The notes under the pieces are model-generated. The model was given only the letters and a program-made list of their open reading frames with translations. It had not been told where the DNA came from and did no database searches. A DNA stretch of 64,000 nt from NCBI GenBank assembly GCA_029844215.1, contig CM056724.1, positions 78,449,093 to 78,513,092 of the forward strand. The letters are read 5' to 3'. The position numbers were made by a program, and so were the translations under genes. Of the stretch, positions 22,267 to 34,925 are shown in pieces; position 1 is the stretch's first letter; each line of letters starts with the position of its first letter. This DNA comes from Przewalskia tangutica. Its lineage: Eukaryota > Streptophyta > Magnoliopsida > Solanales > Solanaceae.

Positions 22267-22560
22267 GCATCGGTGTAGACATGTCCATGATGCAACAATA
22301 ATAACAATGCCGCATGACCACATGCCCCCGGAATTCAGCATCGGTGTAGACATGTCCATAAAAAATCAACAACAATATACAGGGAGATCAACCCCGCCGC
22401 ACGCCATATGCCCCGACTCGTGATCGGTGTAGACATGTCCATGTAACCACAATAACAATATATCGGGTAATCAACCCTGCCGCATGGCCACATGCCCCCG
22501 GAATTCTGCATCGGTGTAGACATGTCCATGCAACCACAATAACAATACATCGGACAACCA
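22267..22560 (-). repeat. Subfamily cassette in solo LTR 1, units of 71-87 bp
   Basis: TCGGTGTAGACATGTCCAT cores near 22267, 22338, 22421 and 22508, separated by ACAATAACAATA and GCCGCATG...CCCCCGGAATTC blocks. Shared only with solo LTR 2. Confidence 0.85.
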
Positions 22561-24526
22561 GGCTATCACAAACAAGCTCAAGCAAATTACCATACTTCTA
22601 AACTTTTATAAAAAGATCCACTCTTTCTCAAGAAGTCACCTGATATCAACATTTGCACAACAAAGGCTATCTCAACAAGCATAGGCGAGTTACACAACAA
22701 CAAGCATAGGCAAGTTATACAACAACAAGCATAGGCAAGTTATACATAACTCAAGGTACTTCCATTTTATATCAAAGTCCGGGTTTTAACCCTAAAGTAC
22801 TACGTACGTTAAATTCCTTTTAAAGAGATCCATTCCTTTTATAAAGGTCACCCGATACCCATAGTATAAAAATAGAGTGACTCACATTTTTAGGTAAACC
22901 ATAACACTTTCCTTTTTAACAACATTCTTTCCCCTAAAGTTCCAGTTTGCCTAATTTCAATTACTCAGGTCTCTTTATTTTAGAACAGTTTCATAGTTCA
23001 TAGTATTAATCAATTAAGAATATAATTCTCTTTTAAACAATCTGAGAAACATATGTCTTATACGTGAGCCGTTTATTCTTGTTTACAACAATCTTATTCT
23101 GTGACCATGATCTAGGAAATGTAATACGATTTTGTCTTATCTTAGCTTCTATGCAGATGGAGGTTTCTACTGGTTTTAATAACAATTAGTTATTTGTCAA
23201 TACACTTTCCTTTATTAGCGCTGCTGTGGTTTGTTCGACACTTATTCTTATTTCCGAAATCAGTAAAACATTATTCTTTTTAAAACCAAGTACTCATTAC
23301 TCGTGAATGAGTTTTCACAACACTTTTAACAAAATGTTAATTACCAAGTAAAACAAGTTAAGTTTCTTATCTTTCAAGATCAAGTCTCTTAACTTCTACA
23401 ATCAAAAAACCAATCTTTTACCTACATAGAGTCGTTATAACTAACTTCCCATAAAGTTATTATAACACCCTATGTTTTAAACCAACCAACTCATTTAGCA
23501 CATGTACGTCTACCGTACTACATAGTTTACAAAGCATCATGCTAGAAGGATAGGAAGAGGTTCACATACCTCGCGACGAGTATCGACAATAAGCAAAACG
23601 CTCCACAGTACTGTAACCCGGCTAGCCTTTTCCACTCTTCAAGTAGAATACGCTACTCGTAGTACTTCCACCTATAAGGCCACAAACGTCTATTAACTTC
23701 TAACCGCATGGTTCCATATTCTACAGAAAATTCGGCAGCACCTCCACCACCCCGCCCCCGCAACCGCGTAAATCTCCTCCTCCATCGAGGCCGGCTACCA
23801 AGCCAACCTGGGGGGGGGGGGGTTATACGTCTAACCGGACGTATACAATTCTACTACACAAGTCTACTGTAATACAGTCCTATGTAATTACAGTTCATTT
23901 CTCTTCTTTATATTCAGGCTTAAGTCCAAAGACATTGCCGCAAAGCTATGTTCAGATCTATATATAGTATACTTCAACTATATAATCCTACAACATGTAA
24001 TTTCCAATTACAACAAGGGGACAAGAATATTTACCTCGATAAGCCCAAAATTATCCGAGATAAAAGTCGATCCTGAGCAAGGTTTTGCTCCTACTCCGTG
24101 CGCTCCAATCCGCTCCAAACAACCCTTAGAAGTTCTAACCAACTTCTACTTAAATACTTCAACCTACTATGAAGATTTCCTTAGGGTTTCGGTTTGAGAC
24201 TAAAAGGACAAAAGGTAGTATTTCCGGGCTCTACGTATAGAGGTAACTTTTGGAATACTACAAAGTATACGGCTAGGGTATTTTGGGCATTATAACAATA
24301 CTAGGAGAATACTTTCTACCAAGGGGGGGGGGGTACTTTATGAGAACAACAAGGCAAGGGGGGGTGCTTTATGAGAACAACAAGGCAAGGGGGGGTGTAC
24401 CCCTCGGCCAAAGCCTTACGAAAATGGGGAGGGGGAAGGCTAGGACGATAGCAACAAGAGGAGAGGGGAAGGATTGCAAGACTTAGAACACATTTTGGAT
24501 GATGAAGTCTTCAACAAAGGGAGGGG

Positions 24527-24747
24527 TATTTATAGGGAAGCCAAGGGCCAACCAATGGACAAGATCAAGCCATGTGCAAGGCAAGTGTAAGGCCGAGATC
24601 AAGCCAAGTGCACCCTAACCCCTACTCCACAAAACATGGCACAAAACAAGGCACAAAACAAGGCCAAAATAAGGCACAAAACAAGGGGAGAGACGTCCCC
24701 CTTTTGCCTACCCAAACCGTCACTTGAGGGTGACAAGTGTCACCCTC
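24527..24747 (-). promoter_or_regulatory. Promoter of solo LTR 1: TATA box and perfect palindrome
   Basis: CTATAAATA (minus) at 24527-24535; perfect 10-bp inverted repeat GAGGGTGACA/TGTCACCCTC with AG spacer at 24726-24747. The poly-purine run near 24326-24400 lies in the transcribed leader. Confidence 0.7.
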
Positions 24748-25138
24748 TCGTTGGCAAAAATGTTCCCAGCTCGGAAAAATCCAAAAAATACAAAGCGACA
24801 TAGCCGAATTTTCCCTTCAGAGTTCAGAAAGCGTTTGAAAAACGATTCTATACGGGGGTTGTGCACAAAAATTCGATCCAATGCCTATCTTAAGGCTCAA
24901 CTTTCGTACGTACGTCTCCACGTACATACTCAGGAAATATGGGGTATAACAGTACGTGAGGGCGTACGTATAAAAATTTAAGCCTTAAGGTTTGGCAAGG
25001 TTCAAAAATTTGGGCACAAGTGCCGAAAAGAATCGTTTTTCGACGAAACGTTTTACTAAACTGCGGGCGGAAAATACGGCTATGTCATTTTTAATTTTTG
25101 CGGATTTTTCCGAGAGACGAAACATTTTGGACCAACGG

Positions 25139-25339
25139 GAGGGTGACATGTGTCACCCTCACATTGGAAGGAAGTGGGGCGGCAAAGGGACGAAAAAGGG
25201 TGGCATTGGTTAGGTAGGATATTTGTGCAAGTTGGTGTGGTAGATGGATAAGGTGCACATGGCTTAATTCTAGCCTTACACTTGCCTAACACTTGGATGG
25301 ATCTTGTCCATTGGTTGGCCATTCCTTGACCTATAAATA
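25139..25339 (+). promoter_or_regulatory. Promoter of LTR1: perfect palindrome and TATA box
   Basis: GAGGGTGACA/TGTCACCCTC with TG spacer (25139-25160) and CTATAAATA at 25331-25339. Confidence 0.7.
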
Positions 25340-26159
25340 CCTCTAAGTTGATGAACTTCGTCATCCTAAAAATCATTTTCCAAGTCTTGAAATCCCTCCC
25401 TTTGTGAGTTGAGTTCGTCCAAACCCCCTCTTTTGAGAAGCCTTGGCGAGCCTCCCTTGAGTGAGGCTTGGCGAGAGGTACCCCTTGCCTAGTTGTCTCG
25501 TATATATACCCCCTTTTTGTGGTATAGAAATACTCTCCAAGTATTGTTATAATGCCCAAATACTTTAGCCCATATACCTTGTAGTACTTTCCAAAGTTAC
25601 CTCTATACGTAAAGCCCGGAAAATACTATTATACTTCCTTTAGCCACTAAACGAAACCCTAAGGAAAATCTCCATAATTGGTTGGAGTACTAGGTAGAAG
25701 TTGTGTAGAACTTCTAAGGGTTTCTTGGAGCGAATTGGAGCGCACAGAGTAGGAGCTAAACGTTGCTCAGGATCGACATTAACCTTGGATAATTTTTGGG
25801 CTCATCGAGGTAAATACTACTGTCCTTCTATTGTAATTGGGAATTACATACTGTAGTAGTATATAAATGAATATAAGATTCATAGAAGAGAATTGAACTG
25901 TAATAGAAGGATATTACAGAATAGACTTGAACTGAAATCACATCAGAAGAATATTAGAGTAGAAGATTTAAACTGTATTTACATAGGACTGTATTTACAG
26001 TAGACTGATAACCTTTATTGGTTGAATGTTCTGCAAGTAGCATGTGCTACTTAGAAGGTGGACAAGGCTAGCCGGGTTATAGCCGTGGAGCGTTTTGCTT
26101 ATAGTCGATAATCGTCGCGAGGTATGTGATTCTTCCTATACTCTTGAGCATGAAGTATT

Positions 26160-26415
26160 TTAAAGGAATATATATAGTACGGTAGACGTACGTGTGGCAA
26201 TGTCTTTTGACTTAAGCCTGAATAATATGTATATATAATGTGGTAGACGTACGTGTGCTAACTGAATATAGTTATGCAGCAATGTCTTTTGACTTAAGCT
26301 TTGAATAATAAGAACCTTGAAATATTTTAAAAGGAATATATATATATGCGGTAGGCGTCGTGTGTTAGCGAATGTAGTGTTACTGGCAATGTCTTTTGAC
26401 TTAAGCTGAATAATA
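26160..26415 (+). repeat. Tandem block with AATGTCTTTTGACTTAAGC, three copies
   Basis: Cores at 26196, 26279 and 26385, each preceded by GGTAGACGTACGTGTG-type sequence. The same block repeats in LTR2 (34958-35160) and E (40795-40940, 46735-46875), and twice in C (near 6533 and 6560). Confidence 0.75.
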
Positions 26416-27450
26416 AAGAATCTTGAAGTTTTTCAAAAGATTAATAAACCGTTTTGAAAGAAGAGTAATACTTGGTTTTGAAAACATAAGAGTTATACTA
26501 GCTTTATGGGAAGTTAGGTATAACGTCTTAAGAATGGTAAAGAGAAATGGTTTACTGATTTTTAGAAGTTAAGAGACTTGATCTTAAAAGATAAGAGACT
26601 CGACTTGAATGAATTAATATGAATTTTGTGTGAAACCTCATTCGTGAGTAATGAGTACTTGGTTTTTAAAAGGAGAAATGTTTCTTGATTTGAAATCGGA
26701 ATGAGTATCGACAAATCAACTGCAGCGTTAATAAAGGAAAATGTATTGAATAATGAAGTATTATTAAAACCAGTAGAAACCTCCATCTGCATAGAAACTA
26801 AGATGAGACAAAATGATATTTCATTTCCTAGATCATGGCTGCTTAATAAGATTGTTTATAAACAAGAATAAACTGCTCACACCTATGGCATATGTTACTC
26901 AATTGTTTTAAAAAGAGATTAAGACATTGAACTATGAAACTTTTCTAAAATAAAGAGTCTTGAGTAATTGAAATTAGGCAAACTGGAACCTTAGGGAAAA
27001 GAATGTGATTGAAAAGGGAAGTGTTTTGGTTTACCTAAAAATGTGAGTCACTATATTTTATACTACGGGTATCGGGTGACTTTTATAAAAGGAATGGATC
27101 TCTTTAAAAGGAATTTAACATACGTAGTACTTTAGAGTTAAAACCCGGACCTTGACTTAAAATGAAAGTACCTTGAGTTATGTATAACTTGCCTATGCTT
27201 GTTGTTGTGTAACTTACCTATGGTTGGTGTTGTGTAACTTGCCTATGCTTATGGTGATAGTCTTTGCTGTGCAAAAATTGTGTTTCTATACTACCGCGTC
27301 TCTCGATGGAGGGCCGATTGACTTGTTGAGAACTTACTTGGACGTACCGGCAGTGACGGGAGATTCCACGGGTATGCTTCCAGTAGCATTGTTACATGGG
27401 CATGTCTACACCATTGAAGGATTCTGTGGACATGTGACCATTTTGGTTAT

Positions 27451-27795
27451 GGCGAAGTATCGTGACTTACGGTTGTGATCGGGTGCGTAGCCTGTTTACT
27501 TGCCCCCGTCAGCTACGTGACGCAGGTGGATCTGGTATAGGTTATTGCACTTGCCATGTGTCGCCAGCGGCGAAGTATCGTGACTTACGGTTGTGATGAT
27601 CGGTGCTGGCGATTCACTTGCCGTCGGCCTACGTGGCGGTGGATCTGGTGGAGGCTAGTGTACTTGCCACGTGTCGCCAGCGAGTTAGTGTTGGGATGGA
27701 GCCGTGACTTACGGTTGTGATCGGGTGCTGGCCGATTCACTTGCCCCGTCATTCGTGGCGGTGGATCTAGTGGAGGCTAGTGCACGCCACGTCGA
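27451..27795 (+). repeat. Subfamily cassette in LTR1, unit about 115 bp, three copies
   Basis: Units begin near 27451, 27570 and 27685 and share CGTGACTTACGGTTGTGAT, GTGGATCTGGTGGAGGC and GCCACGTGTCGCCAGCG. This unit is found only in LTR1. Confidence 0.8.
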
Positions 27796-28540
27796 CCGTG
27801 ATATGGTTGTCTGATATTATTGAGTGCGGTCGGATCGGTAGTTATACTTGCCGTCACGGTTTTATTGACACAGGTGGGACCTGGTGTTCACATATACTCC
27901 TTGGTGTTGTTATATCATAGACTGCCGGCAGTGAGGAAGGAATTCCACGGCACGAGTGATGATTTGGAGGGCGTGAGACCACGACTTGATATATTTGTTT
28001 ATATGTGGTGTCTTGTAGTTTGGTTATCATACATGTCTCTGTTTTATATAGCGCTATGATTTCATTCTGATATTTCTGATTTCGCATACTTAGTACCGTT
28101 ATCGACCTCCTTCGGGGGGCTGCGTTCATGCCGCAGGTAGAGTTACATCGGCTGTCGATCCCCGCTTATAGGATCACCTTTCAGCATATTGGGAAGCTCC
28201 GTTCCTTCGGAGGCTTATCTTTGGTATGTTACCCTGAGTCTGTAGGTTCTTGTACATTCAGGGGTATGGCGGGGCCCTGTCCCGTCATAGTTGTTGTAAA
28301 AATCTTAGAGGTCTGTAGCACTGTTGTGGGCAGGGTTGTAAGGATTGTAACTGTTCAAATGTCTATACATATATATATGTTGAAAGGCAACCGTTTTGGT
28401 TGGCCTATTTTCTTTATCTTGATCCATGTCTATTTAAATGTTTAAGTTTTTATTTCCGCTGGTTTTTCTCTGATGTTGTATCACTAGGGTGCCCGGGGTA
28501 AGGCACCAGTCACGGGCCCCGGAACGGGTCGTGACAAAAG

Positions 28541-28552
28541 TGGTATCAGAGC
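28541..28552 (+). promoter_or_regulatory. Primer-binding site of int1
   Basis: TGGTATCAGAGC, intact, four bases after the end of LTR1. Confidence 0.95.
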
Positions 28553-28597
28553 AGTTAGTCCTCGGAAAGTGTCTACAGACCGTGTCTAGTAGAGTCT

Positions 28598-28633
28598 TGA
28601 TTATCGATGTGTTGTGCACCACATCTATAATCA
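28598..28633 (+). promoter_or_regulatory. Leader hairpin of int1
   Basis: TGATTATCGATGTG, loop TTGTGCAC, CACATCTATAATCA; identical to element C (variable pair A-T). Confidence 0.7.
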
Positions 28634-28741
28634 GGAGGCTGCAGGACATTTAGGATTGGTTTCCGTTCTTCTCATTCTGAGATCGTGCCTTAGAGCTGTG
28701 TGATAAGTTGGACCCCTCTGACGCGTGCCGTTTTTACGATT

Positions 28742-29940
28742 ATGCCTCGCGCAAGGCAACCCGCCCGAAGGGCAAAGCGTGAGAGGAGTCGCGAGTAAAG
28801 CGTGGCGATCTCTACGAGACCACAAGACGAGGCTCCAGTCCCACAGTCTGGAGCAGAAGAGATGAGTTACAAGAGTTGCTTGATTAATGGCGGGGTTGTG
28901 GCAGACTTGAGGATAGGCCGGACGCAGTAGATTCGAGCACGATGGATCACCCTAGATCAGATAGTTTGAGGCTACGGGATTTTCTGAGTTGTAGGCCGCC
29001 AGAGTTTTATGGTTCGAGGCCTGAGGATGATCCGCAGGAGTTCATCCGGCAGTTAGAGCGGATCATGAGAGTGATCAAGGCATCGGAGACCGAGTCAGTG
29101 GTCCTAGGTTCGCATCGGCTGCGTGATACCGCAGTCGACTGGTTTGATTCGTGGGAGCTGTCCCGGGGAGAGAATGCACTTCCAACTATATGGGATGAGT
29201 TCTCAGGAGCATTTCTTGCACATTTCTTGCCTCCACAGATGAGGAGGGCTCGGGCTGACAGATTTTTGGTGTTGCGGCAGAACGGGTGTACGGTTCGGGA
29301 GTACAATGTGGAGTTCGACTCATTGGCTCGATACGTCCCCGCGTTAGTAGCTAGTATGGAGGATCGAGTGCACCGATATGTTACAGGGATCGATGATTAC
29401 CTAGCAGAAAGTTGTTCGGGTGTAGCTCTTCAGCCGGGCATGGACATTGCCCGCATGCATGCTTATGCACTTGGATGTGAGGAGCGGAGAAATCGACGGA
29501 ATGACCAAGATCGGCGAAGAGGCGAGCAGGTCCTTTGGTGACTTTCGAGGCGGACCGCCTCAGCAGACTAGTTATGTACCTCCGCCAAGATCTGAGTGGT
29601 CCTCCACCGCCGGGACGCCGGGATATTCGGGAAGCAGTCGGGCTCCTGTGTTTCAGATTTTCAGGGGAGTAGGAGTGCTCGCCGGATGAGGCCACCCGTA
29701 TCTCAGTGTGACCATTGTGGTAAAGCCCATAGGGGGGAATGTCGTACTGGTTTGGGAGATTGCTATACTTGCGGCCGACAGGGCCATTTGACGAGGCCGT
29801 CCGACCGTGGGTAGCGGTGGGATAGCACAGACTACTAGAGCAGTTACGGGTTCTTCACCTTCCATAGCTAGGCAGGATGTTCATACACCGGCAGGCCACG
29901 GTAGAGGTCGCGGTGGAAGTTCCCAGTTTTAGCGGTCCTC
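28742..29940 (+). pseudogene. gag: gag of int1, near-complete capsid core, frameshifted
   Basis: Begins at the conserved ATG (MPRARQPARR in this frame) and shifts early. The capsid domain is open from 28942 to 29541 (199 codons) with DFLSCRPPEFYGSRPEDD, DTAVDWFDSWELSRGE, HFLPPQMRRARADRF and REYNVEFDSLARYVPALV, a full-length match to the core in H and B. The frame breaks in the basic linker. The zinc knuckle continues in another frame (29707-29790): CDHCGKAHRGEC then CYTCGRQGHLTR, with its last Cys lost. No protease follows: the sequence passes into the noncoding 3' region. It is the best-preserved capsid among the gag-only copies. Two or three single-base indels account for all breaks. Confidence 0.82.
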
Positions 29941-30425
29941 TGAACCGCCTATTTTCAGGTATATCCTTAACCCTCTAGAGTTTTGTATGTGTTGATAATG
30001 TGTTAAGTGTTGTGTTCGGATAGCTTTGTGCTAAAATGTGATTTAGAAGCCTGGTTAGTGAAAAGGGTAAGCCTGGGGGTGAGAAAATGATGAACCTTAG
30101 AATAATACAGTTGAGACCTTAGAGGTAAGGCCGTCTTGAGTACAAGACTTTGCGGGTGATCTTTGTCAGAATGTATAAGTATACGTGGAGTAATTGTGGG
30201 AAAATTCCTTGGGTAGTGTAAAATGGAAGTGGTAGCTTTCATGACCTGTATAGGTAAGATTGTTCCGGATCAGGAAACAAGAGCTTGATGCGTTAAGTGG
30301 GTCGGGTTGGGGCCATGTTGCGGGCCAACCCGCGGCCTGTTTCGAGGTGGGGTCAGCTCTGGGTGGTCCCGCCAGGTGGTAGGGTCACGAGGGTGCTAGG
30401 CCCAAGTTTAGATGACCATCGTATG
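29941..30425 (+). other. 3' internal region of int1, truncated
   Basis: Noncoding, parallel to int2 38621-39105. It stops at ATCGTATG, about 297 bp short of where the polypurine tract would be, and LTR2 begins at once with TGTTATACC. A second insertion whose other end has been lost would explain a cut exactly at an LTR terminus. Confidence 0.75.
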
Positions 30426-30638
30426 TGTTATACCCCGTATTTCCAGAGTATGTACGTGAGGGCGTACGTATAAAATTTGAGCCTTAAAGATTTGGCAAGT
30501 TCGAAATTTGGGCACAAGTGCCGAATAGAATCGTTTTTCGACGAAACGTTTTACTAAACTTGCGAAGGGAAAATTCCGGCTATGTCATTTATAATTTTTG
30601 CGGATTTTTCCGAGAGACGAAACATGTTGGACCAACGG

Positions 30639-30838
30639 GAGGGTGACAAGTGTCACCCTCACATTGGCCGTGACTTTGGGCGGTATTGGACGAAATAAGT
30701 GGCATGGTTAGGTAGGATATTTTGTGCAAGTTGGTGTGGTAGATGGATAAGGTGCACATGGATTTATCCTAGCCCTACACTTGCCTAACACTTGGAAGAA
30801 TCTTGGCCATTGGTTGGCCATTTCTTGACCTATAAATA
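30639..30838 (+). promoter_or_regulatory. Promoter of LTR2: perfect palindrome and TATA box
   Basis: GAGGGTGACA/TGTCACCCTC with AG spacer (30639-30660), CTATAAATA at 30830-30838. Confidence 0.7.
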
Positions 30839-31635
30839 CCCCCCCTTGTTGAAGAGTTATTTCATCCAAACTTGAGCAATCTTTCTAAGTCTCACAATAC
30901 TCCCTCCCTCTTGATATTTTCGTCCAGAGCACCTCCCCCTCTTTTGAAGCCTTGGCCGAGAGCCTTTCCCCCCCCCTTTTGAGAAGCTTGGCAGAGGTCT
31001 CACTGCCTAGTTGTTTTCGTATAATACCCCTTGTTGTGGTATAGAAATACTCTCCTAGTATTGTTATAATGCCCAAATACCTTGGCCCAAATACCTTGTA
31101 GTATTCCCAAGGTTACACTTATACAAAAGCCCAGAAAATACTATTATACTTTCTTTAGCCACTAAACGAAACCCTAAGGAAAATCTTCATTGATAGTTGA
31201 AGTATTTAAGTAGAAGTTGGTTAGAACTTCTAAGGGTTGTTTGGAGCGGATTGGAGCACTCGGAGTAGGAGCTAAGCGTTGCTCAGGAGCGACTTTAAAC
31301 TCGGATAATTTTGGGCTCATCGAGGTAAATACTACTGTCCTTCTATTGTAATTGGAAATTACATACTGTCGTAGTAGAAATGAATATAAGATTCATAGAA
31401 GAGAATTGAACTGTAATAGAAGGATATTACAGAATAGACTTGAACTGAATCACATCAGAAGAATATAAGTAGAAGTTTAACTGTACTTACATAGGACTGT
31501 ATTACAGTAGACTGATAACCTTTATTGGTTGAATGTTTTGCAAGTAGCATGTGCTACTTAGAAGGTGGACAAGGCTAGCCGGGTTATAGCCATGAAGCGT
31601 TTTGCTTATAGTCGTTAATCGTCGCGAGGTATGTG

Positions 31636-31640
31636 ATTCT
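31636..31640. repeat. Target-site duplication of solo LTR 2, left
   Basis: ATTCT, repeated exactly at 34926-34930. Confidence 0.95.
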
Positions 31641-32289
31641 TGTCACGACCCGAACCCGGGCCCGTGACTGGTGCCTTACCCCGGGCACCCTAGTGATACA
31701 ACATCAGAGAAAACCAGCGGAAAATAAAACATAAACAAGAAACAAGATATATGATCATAAAACAGGCCAACCAAACGGTTACCTTCCAATAACATATATA
31801 TAAACAACTCTTTCAAAACGAACAGTTTAATCCTTTTTACAAACCCTGCCACAACGATACTGCACCTCTAAGAGTTTTTATACAACATGACGGGATAGGG
31901 CCCCGCCATACCCTGAATGTACAAGAACCTACAACTCAGGGTAACATACCAAAAGATAAGCCTCCGGAGAACGGAGCTTCCCAACGCTGAACTGTGATCC
32001 TAAGAGCGAGGATCAACTACCGATGTACTCCTACCTGCGGCATGAACGCAGCCCCCCGAAGGAGGTCAGTACAACAGGTACCAAGTATGTGAAACTGAAA
32101 AATACTGCAGTTAAATCATAACAGTCTACATAAAGCGGGAGACATGTATGATAACAAAAATACGACGCAGTGACATAAGCGATCAAGTCAGGGACTCACG
32201 CCCTCAACGTCATCACTCAATATAACTATGGGTCTCACGCCCACAACATCAATCATGTTCGCATCATGGCCGCATGCCCCCGGAATTCT

Positions 32290-32580
32290 GCATCGGTGTA
32301 GACATGTCCATGATGCAACAATAATAACAATGCCGCATGACCACATGCCCCCGGAATTCTGCCTCGGTGTAGACATGTCCATGTAACATCAACAACAATA
32401 TACTGGGTGATCAACCCCGCCGCACGCCACATGCCCCGGACTGCATCGGTGTAGACATGTCCATGTAACCACAATAACAATATATCGGGTAATCAACCCA
32501 GCCGCATGGCCACATCCCCCGGAATTCTGCATCGGTGTAGACATGTCCATGCAACCACAATAACAATACATCGGACAACC
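32290..32580 (-). repeat. Subfamily cassette in solo LTR 2
   Basis: TCGGTGTAGACATGTCCAT cores near 32292, 32365, 32444 and 32531; same unit as solo LTR 1. Confidence 0.85.
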
Positions 32581-34498
32581 AGGCTATCACAAACAAGCTC
32601 AAGCAAATTACCATACTTCTAAACTTTTATAAAAAGATCCACTCTTTCTCAAGAAGTCACCTGATATCAACATTTGCACAACAAAGGCTATCTCAACAAA
32701 CATAGGCGAGTTACACAACAACAAGCATAGGCAAGTTATACATAACTCAAGGTACTTCCATTTTATATCAAAGTCCGGGTTTTAACCCTAAAGTACTACG
32801 TACGTTAAATTCCTTTTAAAGAGATCCATTCCTTTTATAAAGGTCACCCGATACCCGTAGTATAAAAATAGAGTGACTCACATTTTTAGGTAAACCAAAA
32901 CACTTTCCTTTTTAACAACATTCTTTCCCCTAAAGTTCCAGTTTGCCTAATTTCAATTACTCAGGTCTCTTTATTTTAGAACAGTTTCATAGTTCATAGT
33001 CTTAATCAATTAAGAATATAATTCTCTTTTAAACAATGAGAAACATATGTCTTATCGTGGCCGTTTATTCTTGTTTACAACAATCTTATTCTGACCATGA
33101 TCTAGGAAATGTAATATAATTTTGTCTTATCTTAGCTTCTATGCAGATGGAGGTTTCTACTGGTTTTAATAACAATTAGTTATTTGTCAATACACTTTCA
33201 TTTATTAGCGTTGCTGTGGTTTGCTCGACACTTATTCTCATTTCCGAAATCAGTAAAACATTATTCTTTTTAAAACCAAGTACTCATTACTCGCGAATGA
33301 GGTTTCACGACACCTTTAACAAAATGTTAATAACCAAGCAAAACAAGTTAAGTCTCTTATCTTTCAAGATCAAGTCTCTTAACTTCTACAATCAATAAAC
33401 CAATCTTTTACCTACATAGAGTCGTTATAACTAACTTCTCATAAAGCTATTATAACACCCTATGTTTTAAACCAACCAACTCATTTAGCACATGTACGTC
33501 TACCGTACTACATAGTTTACAAAGCATCATGCTAGAAGGATAGGAAGAGGTTCACATACCTCGCGACGAGTATCGACAATAAGCAAAACGCTCCACAGTA
33601 CTGTAACCCGGCTAGCCTTTTCCACTCTTCAAGTAGAATACGCTACTCGTAGTACTTCCACTTATAAGGCCACAACGTCTATTAACTTCTAACCGCGTGG
33701 TTCCATATTCTGAAAATTCGTGACCTCCACCACTTTTCCCGCAACCGCGTAAATCTCCTCCTCCATCGAGGCCGGCTACCAAGCCAACACAGGGGTTATA
33801 CGTCTAACAGGACGTATACAATTCTACTACACAAGTCTCATGTCTGATCCTATGTAATTACTGATTCATATCTCTTCTTTATATTCATCTTAAGTCCAAA
33901 GACATTGCCGCAAAGCTATGTTCAGATCTATATATAGTATACTTTAACTATATAATCCTACAACATGTAATTTCCAATTACAACAAGGGGACAAGAATAT
34001 TTACCTCGATAAGCCCCAAATTATCCGTGATACAAGTCGATCCTGAGCAAGGTTGTGCTCCTACTCCGTGCGCTCGAATCCGCTCCAAACACCCGGTAGA
34101 AGTTCTAACGAACTTCTACTTAAATACTTCAACGTACTATGAAGATTTCCTTAGGGTTTGGTTTGAGACTAAAAGGACAAAGGTAGTATTTACAGGCTCT
34201 ACGTATAGAGGTAACTTTTGGAATACTACAAGGTATACGGCTAGGGTATTTTGGGCATTATAACAATACTAGGAGAATACTTTCTACCAAGGGGGGGTAC
34301 TTTATGAGAACAACAAGGCAAGGGGGGGGGGGTGTACCCCTCGGCCAACACTACTAAGGGGGGAGGGTACCCCTCTCGGCCAAAGCCTTACGAAAAGGGG
34401 GAGGGGGAAGGCTAGGACGAGAGCAACAAGAGGAGAGGGGAAGGATTGCAAGACTTAGAACACATTTTGGATGATGAAGTCTTCAACAAAGGGAGGGG

Positions 34499-34718
34499 TA
34501 TTTATAGGGAAGCGAGGGCCCAACCAATGGACAAGATCAAGCCATGTGCAAGGCAAGTGTAAGGCCGAGATCAAGCCAAGTGCACCCTAACCCCTACTCC
34601 ACAAAACATGGCACAAAACAAGGCACAAAACAAGGCCAAAATAAGGCACAAAACAAGGGGAGAGACGTCCCCCTTTTGCCTACCCAAACCGTCACTTGAG
34701 GGTGACAAGTGTCACCTC
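34499..34718 (-). promoter_or_regulatory. Promoter of solo LTR 2
   Basis: CTATAAATA (minus) at 34499-34507 and the GGTGACA/TGTCACC palindrome at 34698-34718 with one outer base lost. Confidence 0.65.
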
Positions 34719-34925
34719 CGTTGGCCCAAAATGTTAAGTCGCCGAAAAATCCGCAAAAATACAAAGCGACATAGCGGAATTTTCCCTTCGCAAGTTACGT
34801 AAAGCGTTTGGTAGCGATTCTATACGGTGGTTGTGCACAAAAAAATTCGATCCAATGCCTAACTTAAGGCTCAACTTTCGTACGTACGTCTCCACGTACA
34901 TACTCAGGAAATACGGGGTATAACA

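Larger units (their letters stand above)
21638..24951 (-). mobile_element. Solo LTR 1, minus, inside LTR1
   Basis: A single complete LTR (3314 bp): minus TGTTATACCCC at 24951 to TGACA at 21638, with no primer site or internal region. The right flank GTACG (24952-24956) and left flank ATACG (21633-21637) fit a GTACG duplication with a 2-base loss on the left, judged from the intact LTR start (GTATGTACG). Solo LTRs arise by recombination between the two LTRs of one element. Same subfamily as solo LTR 2. Confidence 0.88.
24952..28536 (+). mobile_element. LTR1 of the chain, main segment
   Basis: Resumes after the solo LTR and ends GTGACA at 28536; with the first 27 bases the LTR is about 3.6 kb. 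Contains promoter (25139-25339), repeated TGTCTTTTGACTTAAGC block (26160-26415), 25-bp minisatellite (about 27187-27260) and a 115-bp cassette (27451-27795). Confidence 0.9.
30426..31640 (+). mobile_element. LTR2 of the chain, first segment
   Basis: TGTTATACCCC at 30426; interrupted at 31640 by solo LTR 2. Confidence 0.9.
31641..34925 (-). mobile_element. Solo LTR 2, minus, inside LTR2
   Basis: Complete LTR (3285 bp), minus TGTTATACCCC at 34925 to TGACA at 31641, with perfect ATTCT duplications and no internal sequence. It is nearly the same as solo LTR 1 apart from a few indels and CHG-site changes, including the same repeat cassette (32290-32580). Confidence 0.95.

Noticed and set aside
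22267..22560. Regularly spaced repeats that might suggest a CRISPR array
   Set aside because: Spacers are themselves repeated, spacing is uneven (71-87 bp), there are no associated genes, and the array is inside a plant LTR.
28131..28445. Frame translating the LTR end (MPQVELHRLSIPAYRITFQ-like), seen in several LTRs
   Set aside because: It covers the stem-loop segment of the LTR, is broken differently in each copy, and pairing, not codon position, appears conserved.
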